Source: Planctomycetia bacterium TMED53
Lineage (GTDB): Bacteria > Planctomycetota > UBA8108 > UBA1146
Direction: 5' to 3'
Length of the DNA: 44,050 nt
Assembly: GCA_002167285.1 (NCBI GenBank)
Contig: NHDG01000074.1
Location: 1-44,050, forward strand
Both the position numbers and the translations under genes were made by a program. Below the pieces are notes generated by a model. That model had not been told where the DNA came from, searched no databases, and saw only the letters and a program-made list of their open reading frames with translations. Shown in pieces: positions 35,994 through 44,050 of this stretch (the stretch's first letter is position 1; each line of letters begins with the position of its first letter).

Positions 35994-38051
35994 TCAGGAC
36001 CCTTCCAAGCCCAACAACCCGGGATCCACATCGGGTGGAAGCTGAGACTTCTCTTCCCTGCGATCATCACCAGAGGTCTCTCCCACCGGACGTGAGGGTG
36101 GGTCCGAATCGAGAAGTGCGTCAGGTAATGGAATATCCATCAACTGGTAGATCTCTTTGTCGTTGAGCACTTCCTTCTCCAGCAACTCACGCGTGAGAAG
36201 CTCGAGCTTGTCACGAGATTCGCCCAGAATTCTCAAGGCCCTCTGATAAGAGTCATCCAGCATGACACGAATCTCTTCATCGATCATCATCGCTGTATGC
36301 TCACTGAAGTTTTTGGCTTCTCCAAGCTCGCGACCCAGGAAGACATGCTCTTCTCCGCGCTTAAATGAAACAGGGCCCATCTTCTCGCTCATTCCCCAAA
36401 GGCAAATCATTCTCTCTGCCAATGAGGTCGCTTGCTCGAGATCGTTCGAAGCGCCAGTCGTGAACTCTTGGAAGACCAAATCCTCAGCGGCACGCCCTCC
36501 CAGCAGGATGGCGATTCGATTGAGCAGATAAGTTCTTGAATAGTTGTTGGTATCTTCCATGGGGAGTTGCTGCGTAACACCCAATGCTCTTCCCCTCGGA
36601 ACGATGGTCACCGAGTGCACAGGGTCTGCCTCAGGAAGCAGCATCGCCAGGAGAGCGTGTCCTGCTTCATGGTAAGCAGTCAGCTCCTTCTCTTTTTCAC
36701 TCATCGCCTCGTCGCGGAGAGTCCCGAGCTGAATTTTGTCTTTGGCTCGCTCGAAGTCTCCGTGAGTGATTCTCTGATGCCCTCTACGGGCAGCCATCAG
36801 AGCCGCTTCGTTGGCCAGATTCTCAAGATCCGCTCCGGAGAAACCAATGGTTCCCCTAGCGAGGGATTCCATGTCTACGTCGGAGGCAAGCGGCATATTG
36901 CGGGTGTGCACCCCAAGGATGGCCTTGCGACCATCTTTTTGAGGACGCTCAACGACTACTTGGCGATCGAATCTTCCCGGTCGCACTAATGCGGCATCGA
37001 GTACATCGGGACGGTTCGTCGCAGCGAGAACGATGACCGCTTGGTTCGATTCAAACCCATCCATCTCAGAGAGGATTTGGTTCAGGGTTTGCTCTCTTTC
37101 ATCGTGACCGCCGCCGAGACCTGCACCTCGAGATCTACCCACTGCATCGATCTCATCGATGAAGACGATACAAGGGGCGCTCTTCTTCGCTTCTTCAAAG
37201 AGCTCCCTGACACGAGACGCTCCTACGCCAACAAACAGCTCGATAAACTCCGATCCTGAGATCGAATAAAAGGGAACGCCCGCTTCTCCAGCGACGGCCC
37301 TAGCGAGCAGAGTTTTACCGGTTCCAGGTGGGCCAACGAGCAATACTCCCTTTGGGATTTTCGCCCCCAGTTGAGTAAACCTTTCAGGCTCCTTGAGAAA
37401 GTCGACCAACTCCTGAAGTTCTTTTTTGACATTCTTCAAACCTGCTACGTCTTCAAACGTGACGGAGCCTTCGCCTTTTTCAAATCGCTTGGCCTGATTT
37501 CCGGCGAACTTACCGAAGATTCCTGGGCCACCCATCTGTCGGCGAACTCGATTGCTCATCCACCAGAAGAAGAGCACCAAAATCAGGATCGGCAAGAAGG
37601 CTGAGACAAACACTTGCCATGCAGGAGTCGAATTTGTGAGGTAGGTAAGTGGGACGTCTCCTGAATTTTTGCATAGGTCAAAAAGCGTCTGCTGTAGCTC
37701 GCCCGGAATGTTTGCAAAAATCTTTTCCGCTTCAACGCCGCTTTCAGAATTAAATCCATCCTGAGAAACGAGAACTTTACTGCGCAGAACCGCTACAAAA
37801 ACTTCCTGTTCCGCCTCTGCAACCTTCTTGACGTTACCCCGCTCAACCTCACTGAAGAAACGATTGACCTCGACTTCAATAGCTCCAAGTTGAAGCTTAT
37901 TGCTGAAAAGGTTCGTCAAAGTAAAAACGCCGAGGAGGATGACGAGCATCCAAAACCATGGGCGCTGGCTCCAGGAAGGGTTCGTCTCTTCCGTTTCATC
38001 CATCTCATTGGGGTCTCCGGGATTGGGATCTCTGGGATCGGAATCTCTCAA
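35994..38051 (-). CDS. ftsH: ATP-dependent zinc metalloprotease FtsH
   Basis: FtsH is the membrane-anchored AAA+ protease for quality control and regulated turnover. The 685 residues have a first membrane span ([19 protein letters not shown]), a periplasmic segment, and a second span ([19 protein letters not shown]). The AAA module follows with Walker [17 protein letters not shown] near 245, Walker [19 protein letters not shown], and the SRH region [20 protein letters not shown]. The zinc site HEAGH is near 462. The frame begins at TTG 38051 with GAGGAG 7 nt upstream; ATG codon 17 is the alternative. The Asp/Pro-rich start ([18 protein letters not shown]) is unusual. Confidence 0.97.
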   Translation of the reverse strand: MRDSDPRDPNPGDPNEMDETEETNPSWSQRPWFWMLVILLGVFTLTNLFSNKLQLGAIEVEVNRFFSEVERGNVKKVAEAEQEVFVAVLRSKVLVSQDGFNSESGVEAEKIFANIPGELQQTLFDLCKNSGDVPLTYLTNSTPAWQVFVSAFLPILILVLFFWWMSNRVRRQMGGPGIFGKFAGNQAKRFEKGEGSVTFEDVAGLKNVKKELQELVDFLKEPERFTQLGAKIPKGVLLVGPPGTGKTLLARAVAGEAGVPFYSISGSEFIELFVGVGASRVRELFEEAKKSAPCIVFIDEIDAVGRSRGAGLGGGHDEREQTLNQILSEMDGFESNQAVIVLAATNRPDVLDAALVRPGRFDRQVVVERPQKDGRKAILGVHTRNMPLASDVDMESLARGTIGFSGADLENLANEAALMAARRGHQRITHGDFERAKDKIQLGTLRDEAMSEKEKELTAYHEAGHALLAMLLPEADPVHSVTIVPRGRALGVTQQLPMEDTNNYSRTYLLNRIAILLGGRAAEDLVFQEFTTGASNDLEQATSLAERMICLWGMSEKMGPVSFKRGEEHVFLGRELGEAKNFSEHTAMMIDEEIRVMLDDSYQRALRILGESRDKLELLTRELLEKEVLNDKEIYQLMDIPLPDALLDSDPPSRPVGETSGDDRREEKSQLPPDVDPGLLGLEGS

Positions 38052-38092
38052 GGCAAACTCCTCTGTTGCTTCTCATCAGCGGCGGCGGCGGT

Positions 38093-38199
38093 TTAGGTCC
38101 CGAACGTAAAAAATTGCTCGATCGGCAACACTCGTCCTCAAATCAACGAGGAGGTCTCGAGTGGAGTTCCGAACTCAGAATGATCTGATCGGGACCTAA
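38093..38199. promoter_or_regulatory. Branched inverted-repeat element between fused E1 and ftsH
   Basis: An 11-bp perfect outer pair, TTAGGTCCCGA (38093-38103) with TCGGGACCTAA (38189-38199), encloses three hairpins. These are TTGC/GCAA (38114-38128), CACTCG-TCCTC / GAGGA-CGAGTG with a 5-nt bulge (38129-38163), and GAGTT-CCG-AACTC (38164-38176). Drawn as RNA this is a four-way junction. The right outer arm overlaps the E1 stop codon. On minus the TTGC/GCAA hairpin is followed by TTTTTT, so it could be a terminator or attenuator ahead of ftsH. Confidence 0.5.
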
Positions 38200-40358
38200 T
38201 ATAATGCCAGATTTCGGGCCGCTTGTGCCACTTTCTCTGGCTGGGGCAAGATGACTTCTTCCAATTCCGGGGCATAAGCCACGAAACAGTCCATCGCACC
38301 AACTCGGCGTACGGGCGCATCCAAGTAATCGAAGAGTTCATCCTGGATCCTGGCAGCCAATTCTGCCCCGTATCCCCATGATAAGGACTCTTCATGCACG
38401 ATGAGCACCTTGTGGTTCCTTTTGACCGACTCTTCGATGGAATTCCAGTCATAGGGAGCCAAAGTCCTGAGATCGAGAATTTCCACTTCGATCCCCTCTT
38501 CTGCGAGCGTCTTCGCCGCAGTCATACAGCGGTGAACCAAGGCGCCATAGGTGACGATGGTCAATCGATCACCTTCACGAACCCGGGAAGCTTTGCCGAA
38601 TGGAATCATGAAATCGGGCCCGGGATATGCGCCCTTGTTATGAGTTTGACGATAGAGGTGTTTGTGCTCGAGGAAGATCACCGGATCCTGGCAGCGAATC
38701 GCGGTTCGCAAAAGGCCATTGGCGTCGGTGGCATTGCTCGGCATGACAACCCGGAGCCCCGGGATATGGGTGAAAAGGGTCTCCGCGGATTGGCTATGAT
38801 AAACCGCTCCTCCGCGAAGATATCCACCGCTGGCCACGCGAATCACAACAGGGCAACTGTCTGCTCCTGCTGAGCGCCAACGCATCAATGCCAATTCAGA
38901 TCGGATCTGGTGATATGCCGGCCAGATGTAATCGAGGAATTGGATTTCAACCACCGGCTTCAGGCCTCGAACCGCCATACCGATGGCTCGACCAACGATG
39001 TTGGCCTCAGCCAATGGTGAATTGTAAACCCGTTCACCACCGAACTCTCTCTGCAAACCAAAGGTGGCTTTGAAAACACCACCCTTTCCTTTGACTTCTT
39101 CGAGAACCTCACTGCGGCTCGCATCAGCAACATCTTCACCGAAGACATGAATCCTTGGATCGACTCTCATTTCGTCACGGAGTGATGCATTGATCATATC
39201 CACCATCGTCGTCGGATCTGCCCCCTCGGAGACGACCGCAGGCGACTCAAATCGACTGGAGGTGGGATCCACCGAAGGAGAGTACAAGTGATCGAGCACC
39301 GTGCTGGGGTCCGCTTGGGGAGCTTCGACCGCTAAGTCGGAGGCTTCGCGAACTTCATCACGAATCTGCTGACGGATATTCTCCAACGTTTCTTCGTCGG
39401 CGAAGCCGTTCTCGATCAGAAGCTTAGGAAATGAGTTCAGTGGGTCCCTGGGCTCTTCAGCCTCGCGTTCACTCGTAGTTCGATACAAACGTTCGTCGTC
39501 GGAAAGGCTGTGGCTGTATGGGCGAACCACCTTCGCATGGACCAGCGTCGGACCATTTCCTTTGCGCATGTCAGCAACCACTTTGGTGAGCAGAGCATGA
39601 CAAGCTACTGGATCACAACCATCCACTTCTCTGACATCGAGTCCCGGAAAACCCAATACCAAGCTCGAGATGGAGCCGCCGGGAGTATTCACCTCCACGG
39701 GAACGCTGATGGCATAGCCATTGTCTTCGACGACAAAGAGCACCGGCAACTCTAAGTTGCACGCAGTACTCAATGACTCCCAAAACTCTCCTTCACTGGT
39801 GGTTCCATCCCCCACAGAAACGTGAGCGATTTCTCCATCGGACCAATCGTCGATATGCTCTCGCAGAGAAGCATCTTGCTTCCCTTTTTTCCACGCTTCA
39901 GCAGTACCGACCGCATGCAAGCATTGACTTCCTGTGCAAGACGACTGATTGACGACATGAAGATGTTTGGCACCCCAATGCGAAGGCATCTGGCGTCCCG
40001 CTCCGGCGGGTTCGTCGTGGGCAGCGGTTCCCATTTTGAGCATCTCAAGGGGTGTTAATCCCAACTGGAGCATCAGGGCCCGATCACGATAGTAAGGGAA
40101 GAACCAATCTTTCTTGGGATCCAACACTCTCCCCAAAACGGTATTGATCGCTTCGTGACCACACCCATTGATTTGGAAAAAGATTTTGCCTTTACCCTTG
40201 AGACGGATTTCCTCGTCATCGAGTTCTCGACTGAGGAACATGTTTCTGTAGATGTCGAGAAGGTCGTCCTTCTCCAGTCCATGCAGATCCACTTGCGGCT
40301 CCTCTGCCTTCCGGGGTCGTCCGGGAGATTTCTTTTTCTTATTTTTTTGAGTCGGCAT
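38196..40358 (-). CDS. Fused E1 alpha-beta 2-oxoacid dehydrogenase
   Basis: One 720-residue chain contains both E1 subunits of a pyruvate or branched-chain 2-oxoacid dehydrogenase. The alpha half (about 25-375) has [33 protein letters not shown], and the thiamine-diphosphate motif beginning [15 protein letters not shown]. The beta half (about 385-720) has [51 protein letters not shown] and [19 protein letters not shown]. The ATG at 40358 has AGGA 6 nt upstream and gives a Lys-rich N-terminus ([16 protein letters not shown]) resembling an AT-hook. An in-frame ATG at 40460 lacks a ribosome site. It is divergent from lpdA-E1beta-E2. The substrate (pyruvate or branched-chain) cannot be fixed by eye. 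Confidence 0.93.
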   Translation of the reverse strand: MPTQKNKKKKSPGRPRKAEEPQVDLHGLEKDDLLDIYRNMFLSRELDDEEIRLKGKGKIFFQINGCGHEAINTVLGRVLDPKKDWFFPYYRDRALMLQLGLTPLEMLKMGTAAHDEPAGAGRQMPSHWGAKHLHVVNQSSCTGSQCLHAVGTAEAWKKGKQDASLREHIDDWSDGEIAHVSVGDGTTSEGEFWESLSTACNLELPVLFVVEDNGYAISVPVEVNTPGGSISSLVLGFPGLDVREVDGCDPVACHALLTKVVADMRKGNGPTLVHAKVVRPYSHSLSDDERLYRTTSEREAEEPRDPLNSFPKLLIENGFADEETLENIRQQIRDEVREASDLAVEAPQADPSTVLDHLYSPSVDPTSSRFESPAVVSEGADPTTMVDMINASLRDEMRVDPRIHVFGEDVADASRSEVLEEVKGKGGVFKATFGLQREFGGERVYNSPLAEANIVGRAIGMAVRGLKPVVEIQFLDYIWPAYHQIRSELALMRWRSAGADSCPVVIRVASGGYLRGGAVYHSQSAETLFTHIPGLRVVMPSNATDANGLLRTAIRCQDPVIFLEHKHLYRQTHNKGAYPGPDFMIPFGKASRVREGDRLTIVTYGALVHRCMTAAKTLAEEGIEVEILDLRTLAPYDWNSIEESVKRNHKVLIVHEESLSWGYGAELAARIQDELFDYLDAPVRRVGAMDCFVAYAPELEEVILPQPEKVAQAARNLALY

Positions 40359-40574
40359 ATAGGTCCTGACCACTCTCCGGGGAGCCGGAGAGGCTGGGCT
40401 CTGTACCCCACGAGGGGCAAACACGGTCTTCAGGCATTCTAGGGTCCCAGGGACGGTCATTCAACGAGACCCGCTTCTCCTCTTCGCTGGATGCGGAGGT
40501 GCCATTGCGGGTATCGTTCAGGAACCCGTGCCCGGAAGTTGTCGATCCAGATCACACCCTCCCCCGCACACCCA

Positions 40575-40610
40575 TATATTGCTGAATCGATAGGCCCGGT
40601 AGAACCGGGC
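40575..40610 (+). promoter_or_regulatory. Possible -10 box and 5' hairpin of lpdA
   Basis: TATATT at 40575-40580 is a fair -10 element, although no good -35 is seen. About 14 nt later GCCCGGT-AGA-ACCGGGC (40594-40610) forms a perfect 7-bp stem with a three-base loop, directly followed by the AGGAAGGA ribosome site. It would sit at the very 5' end of the mRNA. Confidence 0.45.
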
Positions 40611-40627
40611 AGGAAGGAACGCTACCC

Positions 40628-42043
40628 ATGGTCGAAAAAATCGGCAGTTTCGACATCGCCGTCATAGGCGGAGGACCCGGAGGCTACGTTGCCGCAATTC
40701 GCGCAGGGCAACTAGGGCTCTCTACCGTGCTGATCGAAAAGGACCCTCAGCCCGGTGGAACCTGCTTGCACCGCGGCTGCATTCCAACCAAAGCCCTTCT
40801 TCAGAGCGCACACGTCCTCGATGTTGCAAAGGAATCCTCTTACTTCGGGGTTCAGCTCGACAATCCTTCCGTGGATATGGAAGCGGTACTCTCCTTCCAA
40901 AAGAAGATCGTTCAAAAGAACGCCAAAGGTGTTGAATTCCTACTCAAGAAAAACGGTGTTACGACGGTTCACGGAACCGGACGTCTCGATGGTCTCAATT
41001 CCATCAGAGTCGTCATCGACGACAACACTGAAAAAGTGGTCGAAGCCAAGAACATCATTCTCGCAACGGGATCTGTCGCAGCTCGTCCAGGGTTCCTCGA
41101 CTGGAGTACGGATAAGATCATCACCAGCGACGAGGCTCTGAAACTCGATTCGGTGCCGGGTAAAGTGGTCGTTCTCGGGGCGGGTGCCGTGGGCTGTGAG
41201 TTTGCCTCTATCCTCAACTCATTTGGCAGTGAGGTCACCCTCGTCGAAATGATGGACCGCTTGCTTCCTATCGAGGACCACGAGTGCTCCGCTGAGCTCC
41301 AGCGCTCCTTCAAAAAGCACGGTATCCGTAGCATGGTCTCGACCAAACTTGAAAAAGCGACCCCCACTGATTCCGGAGTCGACCTGGTCCTTACCGATGG
41401 CTCAGGAAAAACCGAGGAGATTCACGCGGATATCCTGCTTTGTGCGATCGGCCGCAGGCCGGTGACCGACGGGCTCAAATTGGAACAGGTCGGAATCAAA
41501 ACCGAAAAAGGGTTCATCCCCGTCAATCCCAACCAAAGCACAACCCGTAGCAACATTTATGCGATCGGAGACATCGTTCACGGCAGCGCACAGTTGGCCC
41601 ACGTCGCCAGTGCCGAGGGAATGATCGCCGTCGAATCTATCGCAGGAATGCACACTCAACCGATCGTCAATGAGCGTGTTCCCAACGCCACCTACTGTCA
41701 CCCTGAAGTCGCCAGCGTCGGCCTCACTGAAAATGCTGCCCGTGAAGCAGGTCACGAGTTGAAAGTGTCCAAGTTCCCACTGTCAGCTCTGGGTAAATCG
41801 GGCATCGTCGGCAAGGCGATTCCTGGCTTCTTTAAGATCATCGCCGATGAGCAATACGGAGAGATTCTTGGTATCCACATCGTCGGCCCCCATGCGACAG
41901 ACTTGATCAGTGAGGGCTGCGCAATCCTCGGGTTGGAAGGCACCGCCGCTGATCTTGCTCATATCATTCACCCCCACCCAACCTTGGGTGAAGGCATGAT
42001 GGAAGCTGCCCACGGTCTCGTCGGCGGCGCCATCCACATGTAG
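40628..42043 (+). CDS. lpdA: Dihydrolipoyl dehydrogenase (E3)
   Basis: This FAD/NAD flavoprotein reoxidises the lipoyl arms of 2-oxoacid dehydrogenase and glycine cleavage complexes. The 471 residues begin with the FAD motif IAVIGGGPGGYVAAIRAGQL. The redox disulphide C46/C51 lies in GGTCLHRGCIPTKALL. The NAD motif VVLGAGAVGCEFASILNSFG is near 180, AIGDIVHGSAQLAHVASAEG near 315, and the catalytic His-Glu pair HPHPTLGEGMMEA near 447. The ATG has AGGAAGGA upstream. It may serve both the E1/E2 genes here and GcvP encoded upstream in the window. Confidence 0.97.
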   Translation: MVEKIGSFDIAVIGGGPGGYVAAIRAGQLGLSTVLIEKDPQPGGTCLHRGCIPTKALLQSAHVLDVAKESSYFGVQLDNPSVDMEAVLSFQKKIVQKNAKGVEFLLKKNGVTTVHGTGRLDGLNSIRVVIDDNTEKVVEAKNIILATGSVAARPGFLDWSTDKIITSDEALKLDSVPGKVVVLGAGAVGCEFASILNSFGSEVTLVEMMDRLLPIEDHECSAELQRSFKKHGIRSMVSTKLEKATPTDSGVDLVLTDGSGKTEEIHADILLCAIGRRPVTDGLKLEQVGIKTEKGFIPVNPNQSTTRSNIYAIGDIVHGSAQLAHVASAEGMIAVESIAGMHTQPIVNERVPNATYCHPEVASVGLTENAAREAGHELKVSKFPLSALGKSGIVGKAIPGFFKIIADEQYGEILGIHIVGPHATDLISEGCAILGLEGTAADLAHIIHPHPTLGEGMMEAAHGLVGGAIHM

Positions 42044-42053
42044 AAAGATTCCA

Positions 42054-43034
42054 TTGGCTGAGACGATCACCTACCTCGAATCATTGCAGAGAGCGCTGAC
42101 TCAAGTTCTCGACGAAGATCCGACCACCTTCATTATGGGTGAAGATATCGGAGCTTACGGCGGAGCCTTCAAATTGACGGACGGCTTTCTGCAGAAGTAT
42201 GGTGAGAACCGAATCATCGATTCCCCCATCGTTGAAACCGGTCTGGTCGGTGCGGCGATCGGCGCGGGAATGGCCGGCTTGAAACCGATCGTTGAGATGC
42301 AGTTCATCGACTTCATCTCTTGCACCTTTAATCAGCTGACGAATTTCGCGGCGACCTGTCATTTTCGTTGGGGACAAAATGTCCCCATCGTCGTCAGAGG
42401 GCCCTCCGGCGGAGGAGTTCATGCCGGGCCCTTCCACAGTCAGATGGTGGAATCTTTCTTCCTCAACACTCCCGGAATCAAAATTGTCGTCCCCGCAACA
42501 GTTTCAGATGTACACGGAATGCTTCTAGGAGCTGTCGCCGATCCGAACCCGGTGCTGTTCCTCGAGCAAAAAGGCCTCTATCGCACTCTCAAGGAAGAAG
42601 TCGATGGACCACCTGAGGCGGTCCCCCCCGGGGTCGCCCGTATCCACCGAAGTGGTGAAAAGATCAGTGTGATCACTTGGGGCGCGATGCTCCACCGTTG
42701 CTCGGCAGCCGCCGAAAAAGCGCAGAATGATTGGGGGATTTCCTGTGAGATCCTCGATTTGAGATCTCTCTGCCCCCTCGATCTCGACGCTATTTACGAA
42801 ACGGTTCGCAAAACCGGAAAAGTGCTCGTGATCCACGAAGACAACCTCACCGGCGGCGCAGGATCGGAAATCGCCGCACGGATCGGTGAGCACTGCTTTG
42901 AAGATCTGGACGCACCGGTTCGCCGTATCGCGGCCATGGACGTCCCCATCCCTTACGCCGCATCACTCGAGGACGCTTCTTTGCCCGATGAAAATCGTAT
43001 CCTCGAGGAGATTCGCCAACTTTCCGCCTGGTAG
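42054..43034 (+). CDS. Stand-alone E1 beta subunit of 2-oxoacid dehydrogenase
   Basis: The 326-residue protein is a complete E1 beta. It has TFIMGEDIGAYGGAFKLTDG, the thiamine-contact region SPIVETGLVGAAIGAGMAG, PSGGGVHAGPFHSQMVESFF, and VLVIHEDNLTGGAGSEIAAR. It starts at TTG 42054, 10 bp after lpdA; no ATG is available there without losing the conserved N-terminus. The partner alpha subunit is not next to it. The only E1 alpha in the window is fused to another E1 beta on the opposite strand. Its partner must be that chain or a gene elsewhere. Confidence 0.93.
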   Translation: MAETITYLESLQRALTQVLDEDPTTFIMGEDIGAYGGAFKLTDGFLQKYGENRIIDSPIVETGLVGAAIGAGMAGLKPIVEMQFIDFISCTFNQLTNFAATCHFRWGQNVPIVVRGPSGGGVHAGPFHSQMVESFFLNTPGIKIVVPATVSDVHGMLLGAVADPNPVLFLEQKGLYRTLKEEVDGPPEAVPPGVARIHRSGEKISVITWGAMLHRCSAAAEKAQNDWGISCEILDLRSLCPLDLDAIYETVRKTGKVLVIHEDNLTGGAGSEIAARIGEHCFEDLDAPVRRIAAMDVPIPYAASLEDASLPDENRILEEIRQLSAW

Positions 43035-43298
43035 TCCGCTGGGCTCAATTCCTTCACAGGGTGCCTGGATTCGGGAATCTGATTTCCTTAAATCGCCAAT
43101 TTTCGAGCACTCACGGGGCCAACTCCAGTAGTCGCCTGAGGGGCTCCCGGGTATGATCACTCACCTGTGATGGGCAGATGCGCCCACACTTCATTTTGAC
43201 ACTCGGGGGGATGGATTCCCGGACCAGTGTTCCTAAGTGAAGTGATTTCAAAATGAACTGTTTTCAGTCAAAAGTGGCATCAGGAAGAAGTGAGCATT

Positions 43299-44050
43299 AT
43301 GGCAACCGAAGTGCTAATGCCCCAAATGGGAGAGTCGATCGCCGAAGGAACCCTGACCCGATGGTTTAAGCAACCTGGGGATGTCATCAAGCGCGACGAG
43401 CCCCTCTTTGAAATCTCCACCGATAAAGTCGATGCAGAGGTCCCCGCTCCGGCGGATGGGGTCCTCGAACAGATCATCGTTGAAGAAGGCGCAACTGTCG
43501 AAGTCAATACGGTCGTCGCCCTTCTCGGTAGTGGAGACGGTGCAGCCGCTGCCCCTGTCGCAGAAGAGGCTGCTGCTCCTGCTGCTGCCGCTCCTGCCGC
43601 GACGCCTGAGCCGGCGGCGGCTCCAGAGCCTGCCGCGGTTGAAGCAACACCCGCTGCTCCTCCGGCTGCCGCGTCCTCTGAATCATTGACCGATGTGCCA
43701 ATGCCTCAGATGGGTGAATCCATTGCGGAGGGAACACTGACCCGCTGGTTCAAGGGAGCCGGTGATTCAGTGGAGAGAGATGAACCTCTCTTTGAAATCT
43801 CTACCGATAAAGTCGATGCCGAAGTTCCAGCCCCCGCCAGTGGAGTCCTCGCGGAAATCCTCGTCGAAGAAGGTACGACCGTCGAGGTCAACACCATCGT
43901 TGCCAGGATTGGCGCCGCGGGATCCGCAGCCCCAGCCGCAGCAGCTCCGGCGACGACTCCTGAGCCGACACCTGCACCGACACCTGCGCCAGTGGTCGAG
44001 CAGCCTGCAGCAGCGATTCCTGCACCCACACCTGCACCCACACCTGCACC
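43299..44050 (+). CDS. Dihydrolipoyl acyltransferase (E2), two lipoyl domains, partial
   Basis: From the ATG at 43299 there are 250 open codons running off the right edge. Two nearly identical lipoyl domains lie at about residues 1-78 and 132-207. Each has PQMGESIAEGTLTRWFK, FEISTDKVDAEVPAP (lipoyl Lys in TDKVD) and a VEEG-x-TVEVNT turn. Ala/Pro/Glu-rich flexible linkers follow each (for example PEPTPAPTPAPVVEQPAAA). The catalytic core and the E1/E3-binding domain would lie beyond the window. The gene is 264 bp after the E1 beta stop, a gap with small hairpins but no clear promoter. Which acyl group it carries is not determined. Confidence 0.93.
   Translation, partial: MATEVLMPQMGESIAEGTLTRWFKQPGDVIKRDEPLFEISTDKVDAEVPAPADGVLEQIIVEEGATVEVNTVVALLGSGDGAAAAPVAEEAAAPAAAAPAATPEPAAAPEPAAVEATPAAPPAAASSESLTDVPMPQMGESIAEGTLTRWFKGAGDSVERDEPLFEISTDKVDAEVPAPASGVLAEILVEEGTTVEVNTIVARIGAAGSAAPAAAAPATTPEPTPAPTPAPVVEQPAAAIPAPTPAPTPA

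Noticed and set aside
43706-44041. Gly/Ala-rich open frame on minus within the E2 gene
   Set aside because: It mirrors the Ala/Pro linker and lipoyl domain of E2 and has no independent support.

Overview
This 44 kb window is bacterial chromosome of moderate to high GC, densely coding, with many Shine-Dalgarno-led genes and several 1-17 bp gene overlaps. No rRNA, tRNA, insertion sequence, phage gene or CRISPR array was recognised. The lineage is not certain. Three things point loosely to a Planctomycetota-like or similar marine or environmental bacterium (inference): a secreted protein ending in a paired dockerin-like calcium-binding module, a single-fold bacterial histone, and kinase/TPR/ATPase signalling proteins of unusual build.

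Layout. 1-1152 (-) is a secreted TPR/HEAT protein cut by the left edge. 1627-4692 (+) holds larC, an ECF sigma factor, a membrane protein that is probably its anti-sigma factor, and a small exported protein. 4749-9264 (+) is a compact homoserine/threonine operon (hom-thrC-thrB-aspartokinase). It converges on gcvP (9323-12223, -), with a shared hairpin terminator between. 12469-14846 (+) carries a proline-catabolic P5C dehydrogenase and an Rrf2-type regulator preceded by two tandem 20-bp operator-like repeats. 14939-18582 holds a KpsF-type sugar-phosphate isomerase (-), a small tail-anchored protein (+) and a Rep/PcrA helicase (-). 18686-21338 (+) holds two overlapping Ntn-hydrolases: a Tat-type glycosylasparaginase and a gamma-glutamyltransferase. 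21576-27247 (+) holds the dockerin-like protein, a HAD phosphatase, an esterase and a two-domain beta-oxidation enzyme with inverted domain order.

27597-27785 encodes a 62-residue histone-fold protein, the most striking single gene here. It converges on a 1450-residue ATPase/TPR/GAF/degenerate-GGDEF/Fis-HTH regulator (27903-32255, -). Next comes a gene-poor 1.2 kb stretch full of hairpins and a four-copy 17-bp tandem repeat. On the minus strand, reading 5'->3', there follow a fused E1 alpha/beta dehydrogenase, a branched inverted-repeat element, ftsH, a membrane pseudokinase with TPR-like repeats, and a Cys-rich secreted protein with pentapeptide repeats. On the plus strand from 40628, lpdA, a second E1 beta and a two-lipoyl-domain E2 (cut by the right edge) form a 2-oxoacid dehydrogenase cluster divergent from the fused E1.

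Best candidates for new biology: the bacterial histone; the ftsH-pseudokinase-Cys-rich protein cluster; the branched element between the fused E1 gene and ftsH; the hairpin-rich gene-free block at 32.3-33.4 kb; and the very large regulator with a GGDHL pseudo-GGDEF domain. All functions are read from motifs only; no searches were run.
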